Notes: a model not told the origin generated them from the sequence alone. 64,000 nt of DNA from Oscillospiraceae bacterium (GCA_017466865.1 JAFTTI010000019.1:1-64000); one strand, 5' to 3'. Positions 16,914 through 25,591 are shown, counted from the stretch's first letter. Translations and numbers: made by a program.

Positions 16914-18400
16914 TACAAAGTACCTCCTGTGGCTAATGTCATTACTTTTTCCTGATCCGCTTCGTTAGCGTCTATAATTCCTGTTACCTTTCCTTCGTGA
17001 ACAACCATTATTCTGTCGCTCATTCCGAGAACTTCGGGGAGTTCCGAAGAAACAAGAATAATCGCAACGCCCTTTGCGGCAAGGTCATTGATAACGCTGT
17101 AAATTTCCTTTTTAGCACCTATATCAACGCCTCTTGTGGGTTCATCGAGAATAAGTATCTTGGGGTCGGTATAAACCCATTTAGCAAATACAACCTTCTG
17201 CTGATTACCGCCCGAAAGATTGTTACATTCGTGCTGTGGGCCGAAGCATTTTATTCTGAATTCGTCAATTCCCTTCTTGACGATTTCTTCAACCTTTGCT
17301 TTTCTTACAACGCCCTTATCAGAAACTTTATCGAGGTTAGCGAGAACTATATTTTCAGAAATACTCTTTTCAAGCAAAAGTCCTTCTGTCTTTCTGTCCT
17401 CTGTGATAAAGCCTATTCCTGCCTTTATTGCGTCCTGTGCGGACTTTATCTTCATTTCGTTTCCTTCAATGAAAATCTTTCCGCTGTCAAGAGGGAGGTT
17501 TCCGAAAATGGCCTGCATGATTTCTGTTCGACCTGCACCCATAAGTCCCGAAACGCCGAGAACTTCTCCTGCTTTAACGCTGAAATTTACATCCTTGAAT
17601 TTCTTTTCCTTTGTAAGCCCTTCAACGCGGAGTTTTTCTTCGCCGATTTCGACACCCTCACGCTTGGGATAACGCTCTCCGATTTCTCTTCCTATCATCA
17701 TCTTTACGATATCGTCCATTGTTATATCCTTGATGAATTTTGTATCGACATAAGTTCCGTCACGGAGGATTGTTATTCTGTCGCAGAGTTCGAAAATTTC
17801 TTCCATTCGGTGTGATATATAAACTATCGAAACACCCTTTTCACGAAGGCTCTTTATCAGTTTGAAAAGACCTTCTGTTTCGCTCTGTGTGAGTGCGGCT
17901 GTGGGTTCGTCCATAATAAGAACCTTTGCGTCAACCATAAGAGCCTTACAGATTTCAACCATCTGCTGCTGACCGACTGAAAGATCTGACATAACTGCGT
18001 TTATAGGGATGTCAACGCCCATTCTGTCCATAACCTCTTTTGCCTTTTCACGCATAGCCTTTCTGTCGCATATTCCGAACTTCTTTGTGATTTCTTTTCC
18101 CATAAAGAGATTTTCTTCAACGGTAAGGTCGAAAAGAACATTGAGTTCCTGATAGATAAAGACAATTCCCGCCTTTTCTGCTTCCTGAGGAGATTTATAC
18201 AAAACCTCCTTGCCATCGACAAGAACCGTTCCCGAATCTCTTGTGTAAACACCTGTGAGGATTTTCATAAGGGTTGATTTTCCTGCACCATTTTCACCCA
18301 TAAGCGCGTGAACTTCGCCGTCTTTAAGGAGAAAACCCGCATCCTTCAGAACCTGATTCGAGCCGAAGGACTTATTTATCCCTTTCATTTCAATATTCAT
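16913..18400 (-). CDS. rbsA: Ribose ABC transporter ATP-binding protein (double ATPase)
   Basis: 495 aa with two fused ABC domains. First: Walker A GENGAGKST, signature LSVGQQQM, Walker B LIMDEPTAAL, about 1-235. Second: an altered Walker A (GLMGAGRTE, as usual in sugar-type CUT2 ATPases), signature LSGGNQQK and Walker B LILDEPTRG, about 250-495. Energises ribose uptake. Start ATG 18400 follows AAGGAG. 18-nt gap from rbsD. Confidence 0.95.
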   Translation of the reverse strand: MNIEMKGINKSFGSNQVLKDAGFLLKDGEVHALMGENGAGKSTLMKILTGVYTRDSGTVLVDGKEVLYKSPQEAEKAGIVFIYQELNVLFDLTVEENLFMGKEITKKFGICDRKAMREKAKEVMDRMGVDIPINAVMSDLSVGQQQMVEICKALMVDAKVLIMDEPTAALTQSETEGLFKLIKSLREKGVSIVYISHRMEEIFELCDRITILRDGTYVDTKFIKDITMDDIVKMMIGREIGERYPKREGVEIGEEKLRVEGLTKEKKFKDVNFSVKAGEVLGVSGLMGAGRTEIMQAIFGNLPLDSGKIFIEGNEMKIKSAQDAIKAGIGFITEDRKTEGLLLEKSISENIVLANLDKVSDKGVVRKAKVEEIVKKGIDEFRIKCFGPQHECNNLSGGNQQKVVFAKWVYTDPKILILDEPTRGVDIGAKKEIYSVINDLAAKGVAIILVSSELPEVLGMSDRIMVVHEGKVTGIIDANEADQEKVMTLATGGTL

Positions 18401-18418
18401 ATTTTCACTACTCCTTAA

Positions 18419-18823
18419 CTATGAAAATATACAGCCCGATTGCAGAATTATATTTGCATAGGGCGTTGTTTCGCCTGTTCTTATGACTGCCTTGCAGTCT
18501 TTGGTTTTTTCTTTGAGTTCTGTGTGTGAAACAAACTCAAATTCTATTTCCTGTCCCTCAAAAAGTTCTTCGATTTCTTTTAAAACTTTAGGGTTTTTAT
18601 CTTTTATTTCCTCTGCTAAAATAACCTTTTCGATTTTCATATCCTCTGAAACAACTTTTAAAGTCTGCATAAATGTCGGAACACCGAACATCAGCGCAAG
18701 GTCAATTCTCTCCGTTTCATCGGGGATAGGCAATCCGCAATCGCCGACAGCAATACGATCGGTATGTCCCATATATGAGAGAACGCGCGATATATCGCTG
18801 TTTAAAATGCCATTTTTCTTCAT
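18419..18823 (-). CDS. rbsD: D-ribose pyranase
   Basis: 134 aa. Interconverts beta-pyranose and beta-furanose ribose so that ribokinase gets its substrate. Seen: MKKNGILNSDISRVLSYMGHTD with the catalytic-type His, GDCGLPIP and the C-terminal RTGETTPYANIILQSG. The frame runs upstream to 18895, but ATG 18823 follows AGGAGGTG and gives the family N-terminus. First gene of the operon; no rbsR repressor gene is in the window. Confidence 0.95.
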   Translation of the reverse strand: MKKNGILNSDISRVLSYMGHTDRIAVGDCGLPIPDETERIDLALMFGVPTFMQTLKVVSEDMKIEKVILAEEIKDKNPKVLKEIEELFEGQEIEFEFVSHTELKEKTKDCKAVIRTGETTPYANIILQSGCIFS

Positions 18824-18841
18824 CTGAAGACACCTCCTGAC

Positions 18842-18859
18842 AGGATTAGTCATAATCCT
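18842..18859 (-). promoter_or_regulatory. Putative operator of the rbs operon
   Basis: Perfect inverted repeat AGGATTA-GTCA-TAATCCT, 13 nt downstream of the rbs -10 element and ahead of the rbsD ribosome site. The position suits a repressor. It does not resemble the LacI-type CG-centred operators of classic RbsR, so the regulator is unknown. Confidence 0.6.
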
Positions 18860-18872
18860 ACATATTATGTAT

Positions 18873-18901
18873 ATAGTAACATAAATTTTGAACATTGTAA
18901 A
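18873..18901 (-). promoter_or_regulatory. Sigma-A promoter of the rbs operon
   Basis: On the minus strand TTTACA (18901-18896), 17-nt spacer, TACTAT (18878-18873), with the palindrome at 18842-18859 just downstream. Confidence 0.7.
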
Positions 18902-18956
18902 ATGATTTTGTATGATTTAACTAAAAGTTTACAATTATTAACCGACTGACGATAAG

Positions 18957-19034
18957 AATAGAAAAGTTCAGCGATAACAGCAGAAACAGGAAAACACATC
19001 TTCGAAAATTCTATCAGGGAGATACCTCTCAACA
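18957..19034 (+). pseudogene. Collapsed relic of a sensor histidine kinase gene
   Basis: ATAGAAAAGTTCAGCGATAAC matches the HAMP part of the kinase gene at 6165-6185 and the following 53 nt (AGCAGAAACAGGAAAACACA onward) match 6741-6793 with about three substitutions. The about 555 nt between these parts in the intact gene is missing. No open frame is preserved. It is followed by the CCCCTCTCC terminator. Confidence 0.8.
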
Positions 19035-19056
19035 GTCGTTTATATATACATAAAAA

Positions 19057-19087
19057 CCCCTCTCCGATGTGGAGAGGGGGTTATTTT
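19057..19087. terminator. Terminator (CCCCTCTCC type)
   Basis: CCCCTCTCC (19057-19065) / GGAGAGGGG (19071-19079), then GTTATTTTT. On the minus strand it sits just after the stop of the small gene at 19093. Confidence 0.75.
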
Positions 19088-19092
19088 TATAT

Positions 19093-19356
19093 TCAGTCTG
19101 TTACTTTAAGATAATCATCTTCATCAAAAAGTTTTACCCAGGCTACAACAACTTCTTCTGTTATAACAAGTCCTCCTAATCCGAAATTTACATAAAAAGA
19201 CTTTTCTCCCTTGTTATAGCCACCTATCTCATAAGAGTAGTTGCCGTCTTTACGATAATCGCATATTAAAAAACACCAATCATCTTCTTCGGGAAGACCT
19301 TTTTCTGCTACATAGTTCCAAGCGCTTTCAGGGATTTTGAATTCAAACTTTTTCAT
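19093..19356 (-). CDS. Hypothetical small acidic protein
   Basis: 87 aa soluble protein starting KKFEFKIPESAWNYVAEKG, containing WCFLICDYRKDGNYSYEIGGYN and ending DEDDYLKVTD. I do not recognise the family. ATG 19356 lies 8 nt after AGGAGGATG, so the long upstream extension of the frame (to 19542) is rejected. It stands alone, divergent from the glycosyltransferase gene. Confidence 0.7.
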   Translation of the reverse strand: MKKFEFKIPESAWNYVAEKGLPEEDDWCFLICDYRKDGNYSYEIGGYNKGEKSFYVNFGLGGLVITEEVVVAWVKLFDEDDYLKVTD

Positions 19357-19445
19357 ATATATCATCCTCCTTGTTTTTATAATTATAATGAATTTCTTTA
19401 ATGGTGTCAATATATAGAGGGGTTTAATTATCCGATATATAATTG

Positions 19446-19474
19446 TTGAAAAATAATACACGCTATGGTATACT
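19446..19474 (+). promoter_or_regulatory. Sigma-A promoter of the glycosyltransferase operon
   Basis: TTGAAA (19446-19451), 17-nt spacer, TATACT (19469-19474), about 48 nt before the start codon at 19523. Confidence 0.75.
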
Positions 19475-19522
19475 GAAAATGACAAGAGCGGTTGCTTTAT
19501 AAAAACATTATGGGGGTTTAAA

Positions 19523-20620
19523 ATGAAAAAGGCTGTTTTCATACCCGTTTATCCGGGAATAAAAAATGCACAGCTTCTTAAGGACTGTGGTATGATTCCT
19601 TATTTTCTTCATAAAAATTACGGTATGGATTCTTATATGCTCACAACGAGAAGAGAGGATTATACCTATATCGATTCTTATGTAAAAGGTCTTAAAATAG
19701 AATATCTCGAAAACGGTTCGATGGAGGAAAAAGTTAATTTTATAATCAATAACGGAAAGACTATCGACCTGCTTATCTTATTCGGCGGATATGAAGATTT
19801 TTACGCTATCAGCCATACATACAAAACAGTAAATCCCGAAGGAAAAATATATCTCGCACTTGATGCAAATTCGGGATGGATGGACAGAATTGAGTTTGCG
19901 GACGAATACTATACAGCCTTTATGAATTACTGTGATGTCATCGCTACATCATGCAGGGCTATGGCAAGACATCTCAATGAAAAATGGCCCTGGAAAGTTG
20001 AATATATCTCCAACGGATTTTTCAACTATTACGAAAAAGAACACGAGGTTGATTTCAGCAGAAAGAACAATACCATTCTTACCGTAGGCAGACTCGGTAC
20101 TGCGCAGAAACTGACCGATGTTCTTTTAGAATCTTTTGCGATGATAAGCGAAAAAATCCCCGAATGGAATCTTAAACTGATAGGAACTATAGAAAAGCAG
20201 TTTGAAGGTTATATTGAAAAATATTATTCAAAATATCCTCATCTTAAAGAGAGAGTTATTTTTACAGGCCCTATTACAGACAAACTCGAACTTTTTGCTG
20301 AATATGACCATTCAAAAATCTTTGCGCTTCCCTCTGCTTTTGAAGGCGGAACGCCCAATGTTATTTCAGAAGCACTCTACAACGGAAACGCTGTTGCGGT
20401 TTCAAAGATAGATTCTTATGAAGACGCCATAGATTTCGGAAAATGCGGTAAATCTGCCGAAATAAACGATGTCAAGGGGTTTGCTGACATCCTTTTGGAA
20501 TTATGTAATGATGAACATTTAGAAGAAAAATGTTTATATGCACACGATTACGCAAAGAGAAATTTCAATATGAGCAAGAATGTCGACAGACTTTATGAAA
20601 TGTTATTCAGAGGTGTATGA
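19523..20620 (+). CDS. Glycosyltransferase, GT4-like (family 1 fold)
   Basis: 365 aa cytosolic GT-B enzyme. The C-terminal half has the donor-binding pattern NTILTVGRLGTAQKLTDVLLE (about 190), LKLIGTIE, and ALPSAFEGGTPNVISEALYNG with the family E-x7-E motif near 280. The N-terminal half has no obvious signature. Donor and acceptor cannot be deduced. Start ATG after GGGGG. It overlaps the next gene (ATGATGA), suggesting a two-gene unit for a cell-surface or small-molecule glycan. Confidence 0.8.
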   Translation: MKKAVFIPVYPGIKNAQLLKDCGMIPYFLHKNYGMDSYMLTTRREDYTYIDSYVKGLKIEYLENGSMEEKVNFIINNGKTIDLLILFGGYEDFYAISHTYKTVNPEGKIYLALDANSGWMDRIEFADEYYTAFMNYCDVIATSCRAMARHLNEKWPWKVEYISNGFFNYYEKEHEVDFSRKNNTILTVGRLGTAQKLTDVLLESFAMISEKIPEWNLKLIGTIEKQFEGYIEKYYSKYPHLKERVIFTGPITDKLELFAEYDHSKIFALPSAFEGGTPNVISEALYNGNAVAVSKIDSYEDAIDFGKCGKSAEINDVKGFADILLELCNDEHLEEKCLYAHDYAKRNFNMSKNVDRLYEMLFRGV

Positions 20621-21591
20621 TGAGCGATATATTTTTAAACAACTGGGATTTATGCTATGTTGATAACAGCAATAAACAAAAAATACTCCTGAAATTAGAT
20701 AACTACACATACAACAAAAGTAAAATTCCTTTTCATCTTTTTGATGAAAACGGTCAGGTAATACTTGTGCACGAAAAGACATTACTCGGAAAATGCGTTA
20801 ACATAAACGGAAATACGGCTAAGTTATACGGCAACAACGGCGAAATGCAGTTGGCGAAAATGTTATGCACATATCTTACCGCAAAGTTCTGCACACACAT
20901 CACACGCCCCGCAAATGTGGCGCTGATAGGATGCGAAGAGGCGGTGTTATACAGCTCTATGTCCGTTATCGGAATGTATAATAAAGCTTCTCAGGTAACG
21001 CTTATTCAGGAAGAAATCCAGAATAACGGAGAGAACTATTTTTTATCAGTTCTTCTCAATATCGAAAATCCGCCCGAAGTTTCTCTCAATGTAAGCGATT
21101 ATCGTAATACCAAACTTCAGGGGGATAGTTTTGACCATATTGTTGTAAACGGAAAGATACTCGGGGAAAATTCTGAACTTAAATTAAAGGAAATCAACAG
21201 ATTATACAACGCCAACGGAAGCGTGATTTTCATCCTTGATGATCAGCCCGAATTATTAAAACAGATAAAAAATATTTGTGGCGAGTATGAGTGTTACAGT
21301 GTTTCCAAAAAAATAAAGGTTGTAACTGTAAGTGATAAAATTCATTCTGATGACAGAATAATAATATCAGAAAAATATGAGTATTTAAAACGCATAGATG
21401 AGTCTGATTTTTCCGATGATAAGATAAGGGAAATTTCAAAAGAACTTAAAAACGATATTGATATTCTTTCAAAACTTTCTGATGTAAAACAGAAAATTCA
21501 GGCGATAGAACTGAGAGAATATCTTATATCATATATGCTTTTTGATGAATACAAATCACACTATCTTAAAGAAATACGAAACATTCTGTAA
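20617..21591 (+). CDS. Hypothetical protein coupled to the glycosyltransferase
   Basis: 324 aa soluble protein, not recognised. A central part has a Rossmann-like rhythm (ANVALIGCEEAVLYSSMSVIGMYNKASQVTLI near 100; SVIFILDDQPELLKQIKNI near 200), so a nucleotide- or sugar-related fold is possible. Two adjacent ATGs (20617, 20620); the second has better spacing from AGAGG. Overlaps the glycosyltransferase stop. Confidence 0.65.
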   Translation: MMSDIFLNNWDLCYVDNSNKQKILLKLDNYTYNKSKIPFHLFDENGQVILVHEKTLLGKCVNINGNTAKLYGNNGEMQLAKMLCTYLTAKFCTHITRPANVALIGCEEAVLYSSMSVIGMYNKASQVTLIQEEIQNNGENYFLSVLLNIENPPEVSLNVSDYRNTKLQGDSFDHIVVNGKILGENSELKLKEINRLYNANGSVIFILDDQPELLKQIKNICGEYECYSVSKKIKVVTVSDKIHSDDRIIISEKYEYLKRIDESDFSDDKIREISKELKNDIDILSKLSDVKQKIQAIELREYLISYMLFDEYKSHYLKEIRNIL

Positions 21592-21596
21592 ATTTA

Positions 21597-21623
21597 AAAC
21601 CCCTTTCATCAGAAAGGGGTTTT
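21597..21623 (+). terminator. Rho-independent terminator
   Basis: AACCCCTTTC-ATCA-GAAAGGGGTT followed by TT; ends the glycosyltransferase unit and faces the convergent gene at 21625. Confidence 0.85.
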
Positions 21624-21624
21624 A

Positions 21625-22146
21625 TCATCTTATAGTTGCAAAACGAAAGACAACAAATCTTCTTGTTTCTTCATTCACCACTATGCCGTAGGTATTTGTT
21701 CCCGAGCCCATAGGAGAATAGACAATGACTTCGTATTCCTTAAGGTCATCATCTATAACTTCATTGAAACATGAATGAAGCGGGAACTTATAAAGTTCAT
21801 TTATATCATCGGTTAAATAATCGCTTACCTTTTTTCCGTCAGACTCTGCGTGTAATTCTTCTTTTATGGTTTTAAGAAAAGCGTTATAATCTTCATCGTC
21901 AGAAATAACAAACGAATAGATACTCTGTTTTCCGATAGTAATATCGCGGTTATAATATCTTATATCTGTGGCGTTATGGGGGATGTCAATTATCGTCATA
22001 GCGCCCGAATTCTTATATTCCTCAAAAGACTCAAAATCCGTTCTTGTCGAAGGGTTTTTTATTATTATAAAAATAAACGCACCTATAAGAAGAAGTATTA
22101 TTCCTATGATGATAAATACCATGGGAGAAAGTTTTTTCTTTTTCAT
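21625..22146 (-). CDS. Hypothetical membrane-anchored protein
   Basis: 173 aa: four lysines, one membrane helix (about 9-30, VFIIIGIILLLIGAFIFIII), then a mostly hydrophilic extracytoplasmic domain with YNRDITIGKQSIYSFVI and a C-terminal VNEETRRFVVFRFATIR. No family recognised. It overlaps the upstream 215-aa gene by 4 nt and is the last gene of a run on the minus strand. Confidence 0.65.
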   Translation of the reverse strand: MKKKKLSPMVFIIIGIILLLIGAFIFIIIKNPSTRTDFESFEEYKNSGAMTIIDIPHNATDIRYYNRDITIGKQSIYSFVISDDEDYNAFLKTIKEELHAESDGKKVSDYLTDDINELYKFPLHSCFNEVIDDDLKEYEVIVYSPMGSGTNTYGIVVNEETRRFVVFRFATIR

Positions 22147-22790
22147 GAGTTTTCTCCTATTACCGTATATTTATCAATATCGCAGTCGTCAAAATAAAAA
22201 ACACAATCGGGCAGGGTTTTCTGAAGTTCTTTTAAGGTTTCATCATCAAAATCCTTGCTATCCATATTCAGATGAACAATTCTGAGGGAACTGAATTTTT
22301 TAAAATCCTCTGCGTCATCCAACAAAATTCCGCCATTAAAAACAAATCTATGTATTTTGGGCAAATCAAACTCTAAAAGTTCAGAGAATTTCACGCCCTT
22401 GGAAAACCTTATTTGTCTTACATAAAAACCTGTATAATCACGATATAACATCATATCAACATCAGGCATAGGTAGTCCGCCTTTACAAATCAGAATTACA
22501 GCATCATCGCATTTTTCTGACAATTCGGAATTTTCAGGGCTATTGATCATATCTTTTATAACAAACATAGTTTCTATAGCGTTTTCGGTTGATTCCATAC
22601 TGCAACTGATAATCAATGTATCTGACTCATCTTCTTTATTATCTCTGTAATAAACACTGCATTTGCTGACATCGGTTGCTTCCAATACAGAATATTTCAA
22701 TCGTGTTTTCGGAGAAGAAAAATAAAGTATCGCATTTAAAGATAAAACCGCAACCAAAACTATCAGACAGATTTTAACTATTTTTTTCAT
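22143..22790 (-). CDS. Hypothetical membrane-anchored protein
   Basis: 215 aa with one N-terminal membrane helix (about 5-24) and an extracytoplasmic region containing leucine-rich-like text (SLRIVHLNMDSKDFDDETLKEL) near 180. No recognised family. Its partner downstream has the same topology, so the two may form an envelope pair. Upstream gene ends 12 nt away. Confidence 0.6.
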   Translation of the reverse strand: MKKIVKICLIVLVAVLSLNAILYFSSPKTRLKYSVLEATDVSKCSVYYRDNKEDESDTLIISCSMESTENAIETMFVIKDMINSPENSELSEKCDDAVILICKGGLPMPDVDMMLYRDYTGFYVRQIRFSKGVKFSELLEFDLPKIHRFVFNGGILLDDAEDFKKFSSLRIVHLNMDSKDFDDETLKELQKTLPDCVFYFDDCDIDKYTVIGENS

Positions 22791-22802
22791 AAATTTCTCC
22801 CT

Positions 22803-23159
22803 TTACCATTCATCATCGGCTTCGAAATCTTTATAGTAGTCTACGAAATCACTGATTATCTCATCTCTCGGGCGAACATATATACTTTCCACGCCCTTAA
22901 GACTTTCAATCCATTCGGCGTCAATCATACAGCCTACATCCATATTGATTTTGTATTTTGCTTTTTCAATCAGAGAGGCATCTTCTTCGTTTCCGAGACA
23001 ATACAGATATCCGCATAAAAGACGGATGTATTCCGAACTTCCTGATTGAAAATCCTTTATCTCATTTTCGATAAGATTGATTATTTCCTCCTTTGAAATA
23101 TTGTCAAAATCAAACCCGTATTCTTTAATAACTTTCTCGGCTCTCTGTCCGTTTGTCAT
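22803..23159 (-). CDS. Hypothetical acidic cytosolic protein
   Basis: 118 aa, acidic, helical; contains IRLLCGYLYCLGNEEDASLIEKAKY and YYKDFEADDEW. Possibly an immunity-like or scaffold protein, but this is only a guess from size and charge. Not recognised. Between the membrane-anchored pair and the YhfC-like gene. Confidence 0.6.
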   Translation of the reverse strand: MTNGQRAEKVIKEYGFDFDNISKEEIINLIENEIKDFQSGSSEYIRLLCGYLYCLGNEEDASLIEKAKYKINMDVGCMIDAEWIESLKGVESIYVRPRDEIISDFVDYYKDFEADDEW

Positions 23160-23185
23160 TCAAAACACCTCTTTCTTATTTTGTA

Positions 23186-23815
23186 TTATTCATCCTCAAA
23201 AGGATTGAAAATTTTTCGCCAGAAATAAAACGCTAAAATGCAGAATATTATCGTTAAAACAAAATTTATTATCAGAAGTTCCGCCGTTATATTCCCCAGA
23301 GCGTGAAAAAGAATAGCTAACGGAAGAGTAAGCAGAGATTTATTGTTTTTTATTCCGTAAAAAATAATTATTGTAAGCGCTACCGAAAACAGAATTCCGC
23401 CGACAGCCGTTAAAAGATTAAAGAAGAAAATATCGGGGGAAACATTACTTTCTCCTATAAGAAGAAGGCAGGCTATACCTCCTCCGAAAGCCTCATAGGC
23501 AGAGTGTCCTATGCCATAAGAAACTGCGTCTTTTCTGCTGTCGCAGGATTTGAGAACAAATTTTAAAACAAGAAATTTGCTACCCTCTTCAAGAATTCCG
23601 AAAAGAAGCGCTTGTTGAAGATAATAGTGAAAAGGAACTGTATAGGAAAATCCCGAACGGATAGCACCGCCCAGCATAAAAACAGGAAAGCAGACAAGAA
23701 ATGCTATTATGGCGGGATAAATTTTAGCACCCGTCTTTTTTCGCCATATAATAAGGGCGATTATGGGAATTGCTATTCTTACAAGCCCTGCTAAAAGACA
23801 ACTTATATCCGTCAT
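23186..23815 (-). CDS. YhfC-family putative intramembrane metalloprotease
   Basis: 209 aa with about seven membrane helices. Motifs expected for the YhfC/PrsW-like group are present: EEGSKFL (about 76-82), GIGHSAYEA (about 101-109) and a later LFHALGN (about 170). The paired Glu and the two His-containing motifs would bind zinc. Substrate unknown. 3-nt gap to the CDF-like gene behind it. Confidence 0.65.
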   Translation of the reverse strand: MTDISCLLAGLVRIAIPIIALIIWRKKTGAKIYPAIIAFLVCFPVFMLGGAIRSGFSYTVPFHYYLQQALLFGILEEGSKFLVLKFVLKSCDSRKDAVSYGIGHSAYEAFGGGIACLLLIGESNVSPDIFFFNLLTAVGGILFSVALTIIIFYGIKNNKSLLTLPLAILFHALGNITAELLIINFVLTIIFCILAFYFWRKIFNPFEDE

Positions 23816-23818
23816 ATT

Positions 23819-24430
23819 TTACCCCTTTGCCCTTTCGTAAATTGTCTTTATTCCGCACCACATAAGATAGAGTGCGACAATGACAGAACCTATTAAATCT
23901 ATGTAATATGAAATCTCTGATTGTGGCAGGATAGCTACCGACAAAAGCGCAACCGTAACGCAGGTATCGACAAGGCTTTTCGCTCTGTAAAGTCTTGCCT
24001 GAACGAGTATTATTGCGTTGGGTTCTTTTTTATTTAAAGATGTGTATTTTATCCAGAAAATCGTGTTTGCGATAACGCCTAAAAATGCGATTATAAGCCC
24101 TGTTATAACATTCCCCTTTTCTGTGTTTTCAGAAAAAAGAGCGAGGCCTATCATAAAAGTTCCGCCGATACACATCATAGCACCGACGAATATATTTGAC
24201 ATTCTTTCAAGTCTTTTTCTTCTGTCGGAATTTTCATCTTCATCCGCTGTTTTAAGATAAACGATAAAGGCAACTATTATCCCCATAAGTTCGGCTGTTC
24301 TTCTTATGAAGTCTGCTATCTGTGTTGAACTTCTGCCGAAAATAAGACCTATCCCCAAAATCAGAGGGCCCGGGGCAGACATTAAAACAGACATTAAAAG
24401 AGTTCTCTTGCCCGATTTTTTACTGCTCAT
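23819..24430 (-). CDS. Cation-diffusion-facilitator-like membrane protein
   Basis: 203 aa, six hydrophobic segments resembling the transmembrane half of CDF transporters: FIRRTAELMGIIVAFIVYLKT, ARLYRAKSLVDTCVTVALL and the last helix IDLIGSVIVALYLMWCGIKTI. The C-terminal cytosolic metal-binding domain is missing and the usual Asp/His transport sites are only partly kept, so transport of metal is uncertain. Overlaps the next gene by 4 nt. Confidence 0.6.
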   Translation of the reverse strand: MSSKKSGKRTLLMSVLMSAPGPLILGIGLIFGRSSTQIADFIRRTAELMGIIVAFIVYLKTADEDENSDRRKRLERMSNIFVGAMMCIGGTFMIGLALFSENTEKGNVITGLIIAFLGVIANTIFWIKYTSLNKKEPNAIILVQARLYRAKSLVDTCVTVALLSVAILPQSEISYYIDLIGSVIVALYLMWCGIKTIYERAKG

Positions 24431-25140
24431 AAAACACCTCCGAAAAGAAATGTTAAAGGAATTATCGTTATCATCGAAGAAACAGGACAGACAAAAGTGT
24501 CAACTCCGTTTTTGCAGTAAAGTTCCGCTGTCGCTGAAACAACGCCCGTTATTAAAGGAATTATCACATAGCCTATGGGCGAAATCCCTCCCCTTGAAAG
24601 AAGCACTATAAGAACGCTTAAAACGGCGCAGACAAACATAGCGGATGTTCCCTCAATGCTCTTTTTTCCGTCGGTATGTTTGGCGTTTATTTTATGCTTT
24701 CCGAATTTCTTTCCGATAAGTGCTGCTAAGGCATCGCCTATTCCCCAGGCTAAAATACTTGCGAGCGCTATATAGCGGTCAGAGAAAATTCCGACGCAGA
24801 CAGAAATAACTATCGCGAACATAGCGAAAACAAGAAGCAGACTTGATTTAAGTTCGCCCTTTTTTCTCTCCGTTACAAATTCGGAATATTTTTTAAACCT
24901 CTCAAAAAAGAAAAGAACGGGAAAAACAATGACAGCGAAGATAAGTGCTGCGAGTGCTGAAATCCACCAGGTTTCAAATGCATAGAGGTAAACGGGAAAA
25001 GAGCCTATTAAAATAAAATGCAGAATTTTTCTGAATATCTCATCGGGAATTTTTATGAACACTCTCGATATAAGTGCTATCGAAGCGAAAATTACATAAT
25101 AAAGACATACCGCCCCGAAACCGCTGAAAAATTCCTGCAT
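24427..25140 (-). CDS. Phytol/dolichol-kinase-like (polyprenol kinase family) membrane protein
   Basis: 237 aa, seven to eight helices. Family-type words: RKILHF near 37, AWGIGDALAALIGKKFGKHKI near 135, KKSIEGTSAMF near 160 and ATAELY near 205. Related to CTP-dependent kinases of polyprenols or diacylglycerol-like lipids; exact substrate unknown. Start ATG 25140 lies after AAAGGAG. Part of the minus-strand membrane-protein run. Confidence 0.7.
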   Translation of the reverse strand: MQEFFSGFGAVCLYYVIFASIALISRVFIKIPDEIFRKILHFILIGSFPVYLYAFETWWISALAALIFAVIVFPVLFFFERFKKYSEFVTERKKGELKSSLLLVFAMFAIVISVCVGIFSDRYIALASILAWGIGDALAALIGKKFGKHKINAKHTDGKKSIEGTSAMFVCAVLSVLIVLLSRGGISPIGYVIIPLITGVVSATAELYCKNGVDTFVCPVSSMITIIPLTFLFGGVL

Positions 25141-25165
25141 TTTTTAGACTCCTTTCAAAAAAAAT

Positions 25166-25525
25166 TTATATACCCATTCCGTAGGTAAACGCATGAACTG
25201 TTAAAAATGAGAGGATGAATGTTCCGACAGAGAAAAGTCCCTGACAGAGAATAAAATAAATTACCCTTACTATCGGAAAACGCTTTACCTCTTCATTTTT
25301 ATAGGCAATTACAGAGAGGATAATTCCGATTATCGCGGTCGCGAGTTCGACGAAGGATACTATAAACGAAAGGACAAAAGTCATGTTATAAAGAAATTCA
25401 AAAAGCTCTTTATTGAATTCTTCTGCCCAGAAAACAGACAATGCGGGAACAGCCGTTGCAAGAACGGCATAAGGCAGAATAAACATTATACCCATAAGAA
25501 AATATGTTACCGCGTTTTTACTCAT
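25166..25525 (-). CDS. Hypothetical small membrane protein
   Basis: 119 aa with three hydrophobic helices (about 8-30, 48-72, 88-110). Not recognised. ATG 25525 after AAGGAAGGTG. First gene of the run 25525 to 21625 on the minus strand; the short intergenic gaps suggest a transcription unit or two. Confidence 0.6.
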   Translation of the reverse strand: MSKNAVTYFLMGIMFILPYAVLATAVPALSVFWAEEFNKELFEFLYNMTFVLSFIVSFVELATAIIGIILSVIAYKNEEVKRFPIVRVIYFILCQGLFSVGTFILSFLTVHAFTYGMGI

Positions 25526-25591
25526 TTTAAAACACCTTCCTTGAAATTTTATTATATCACTTTTTTATGAGGATGACAACGGTTAAGAATA

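Noticed and set aside
16997-17815. 272-codon open frame opposite rbsA
   Set aside because: No ribosome site or motif; rbsA on the other strand has complete ABC motifs through the same region.
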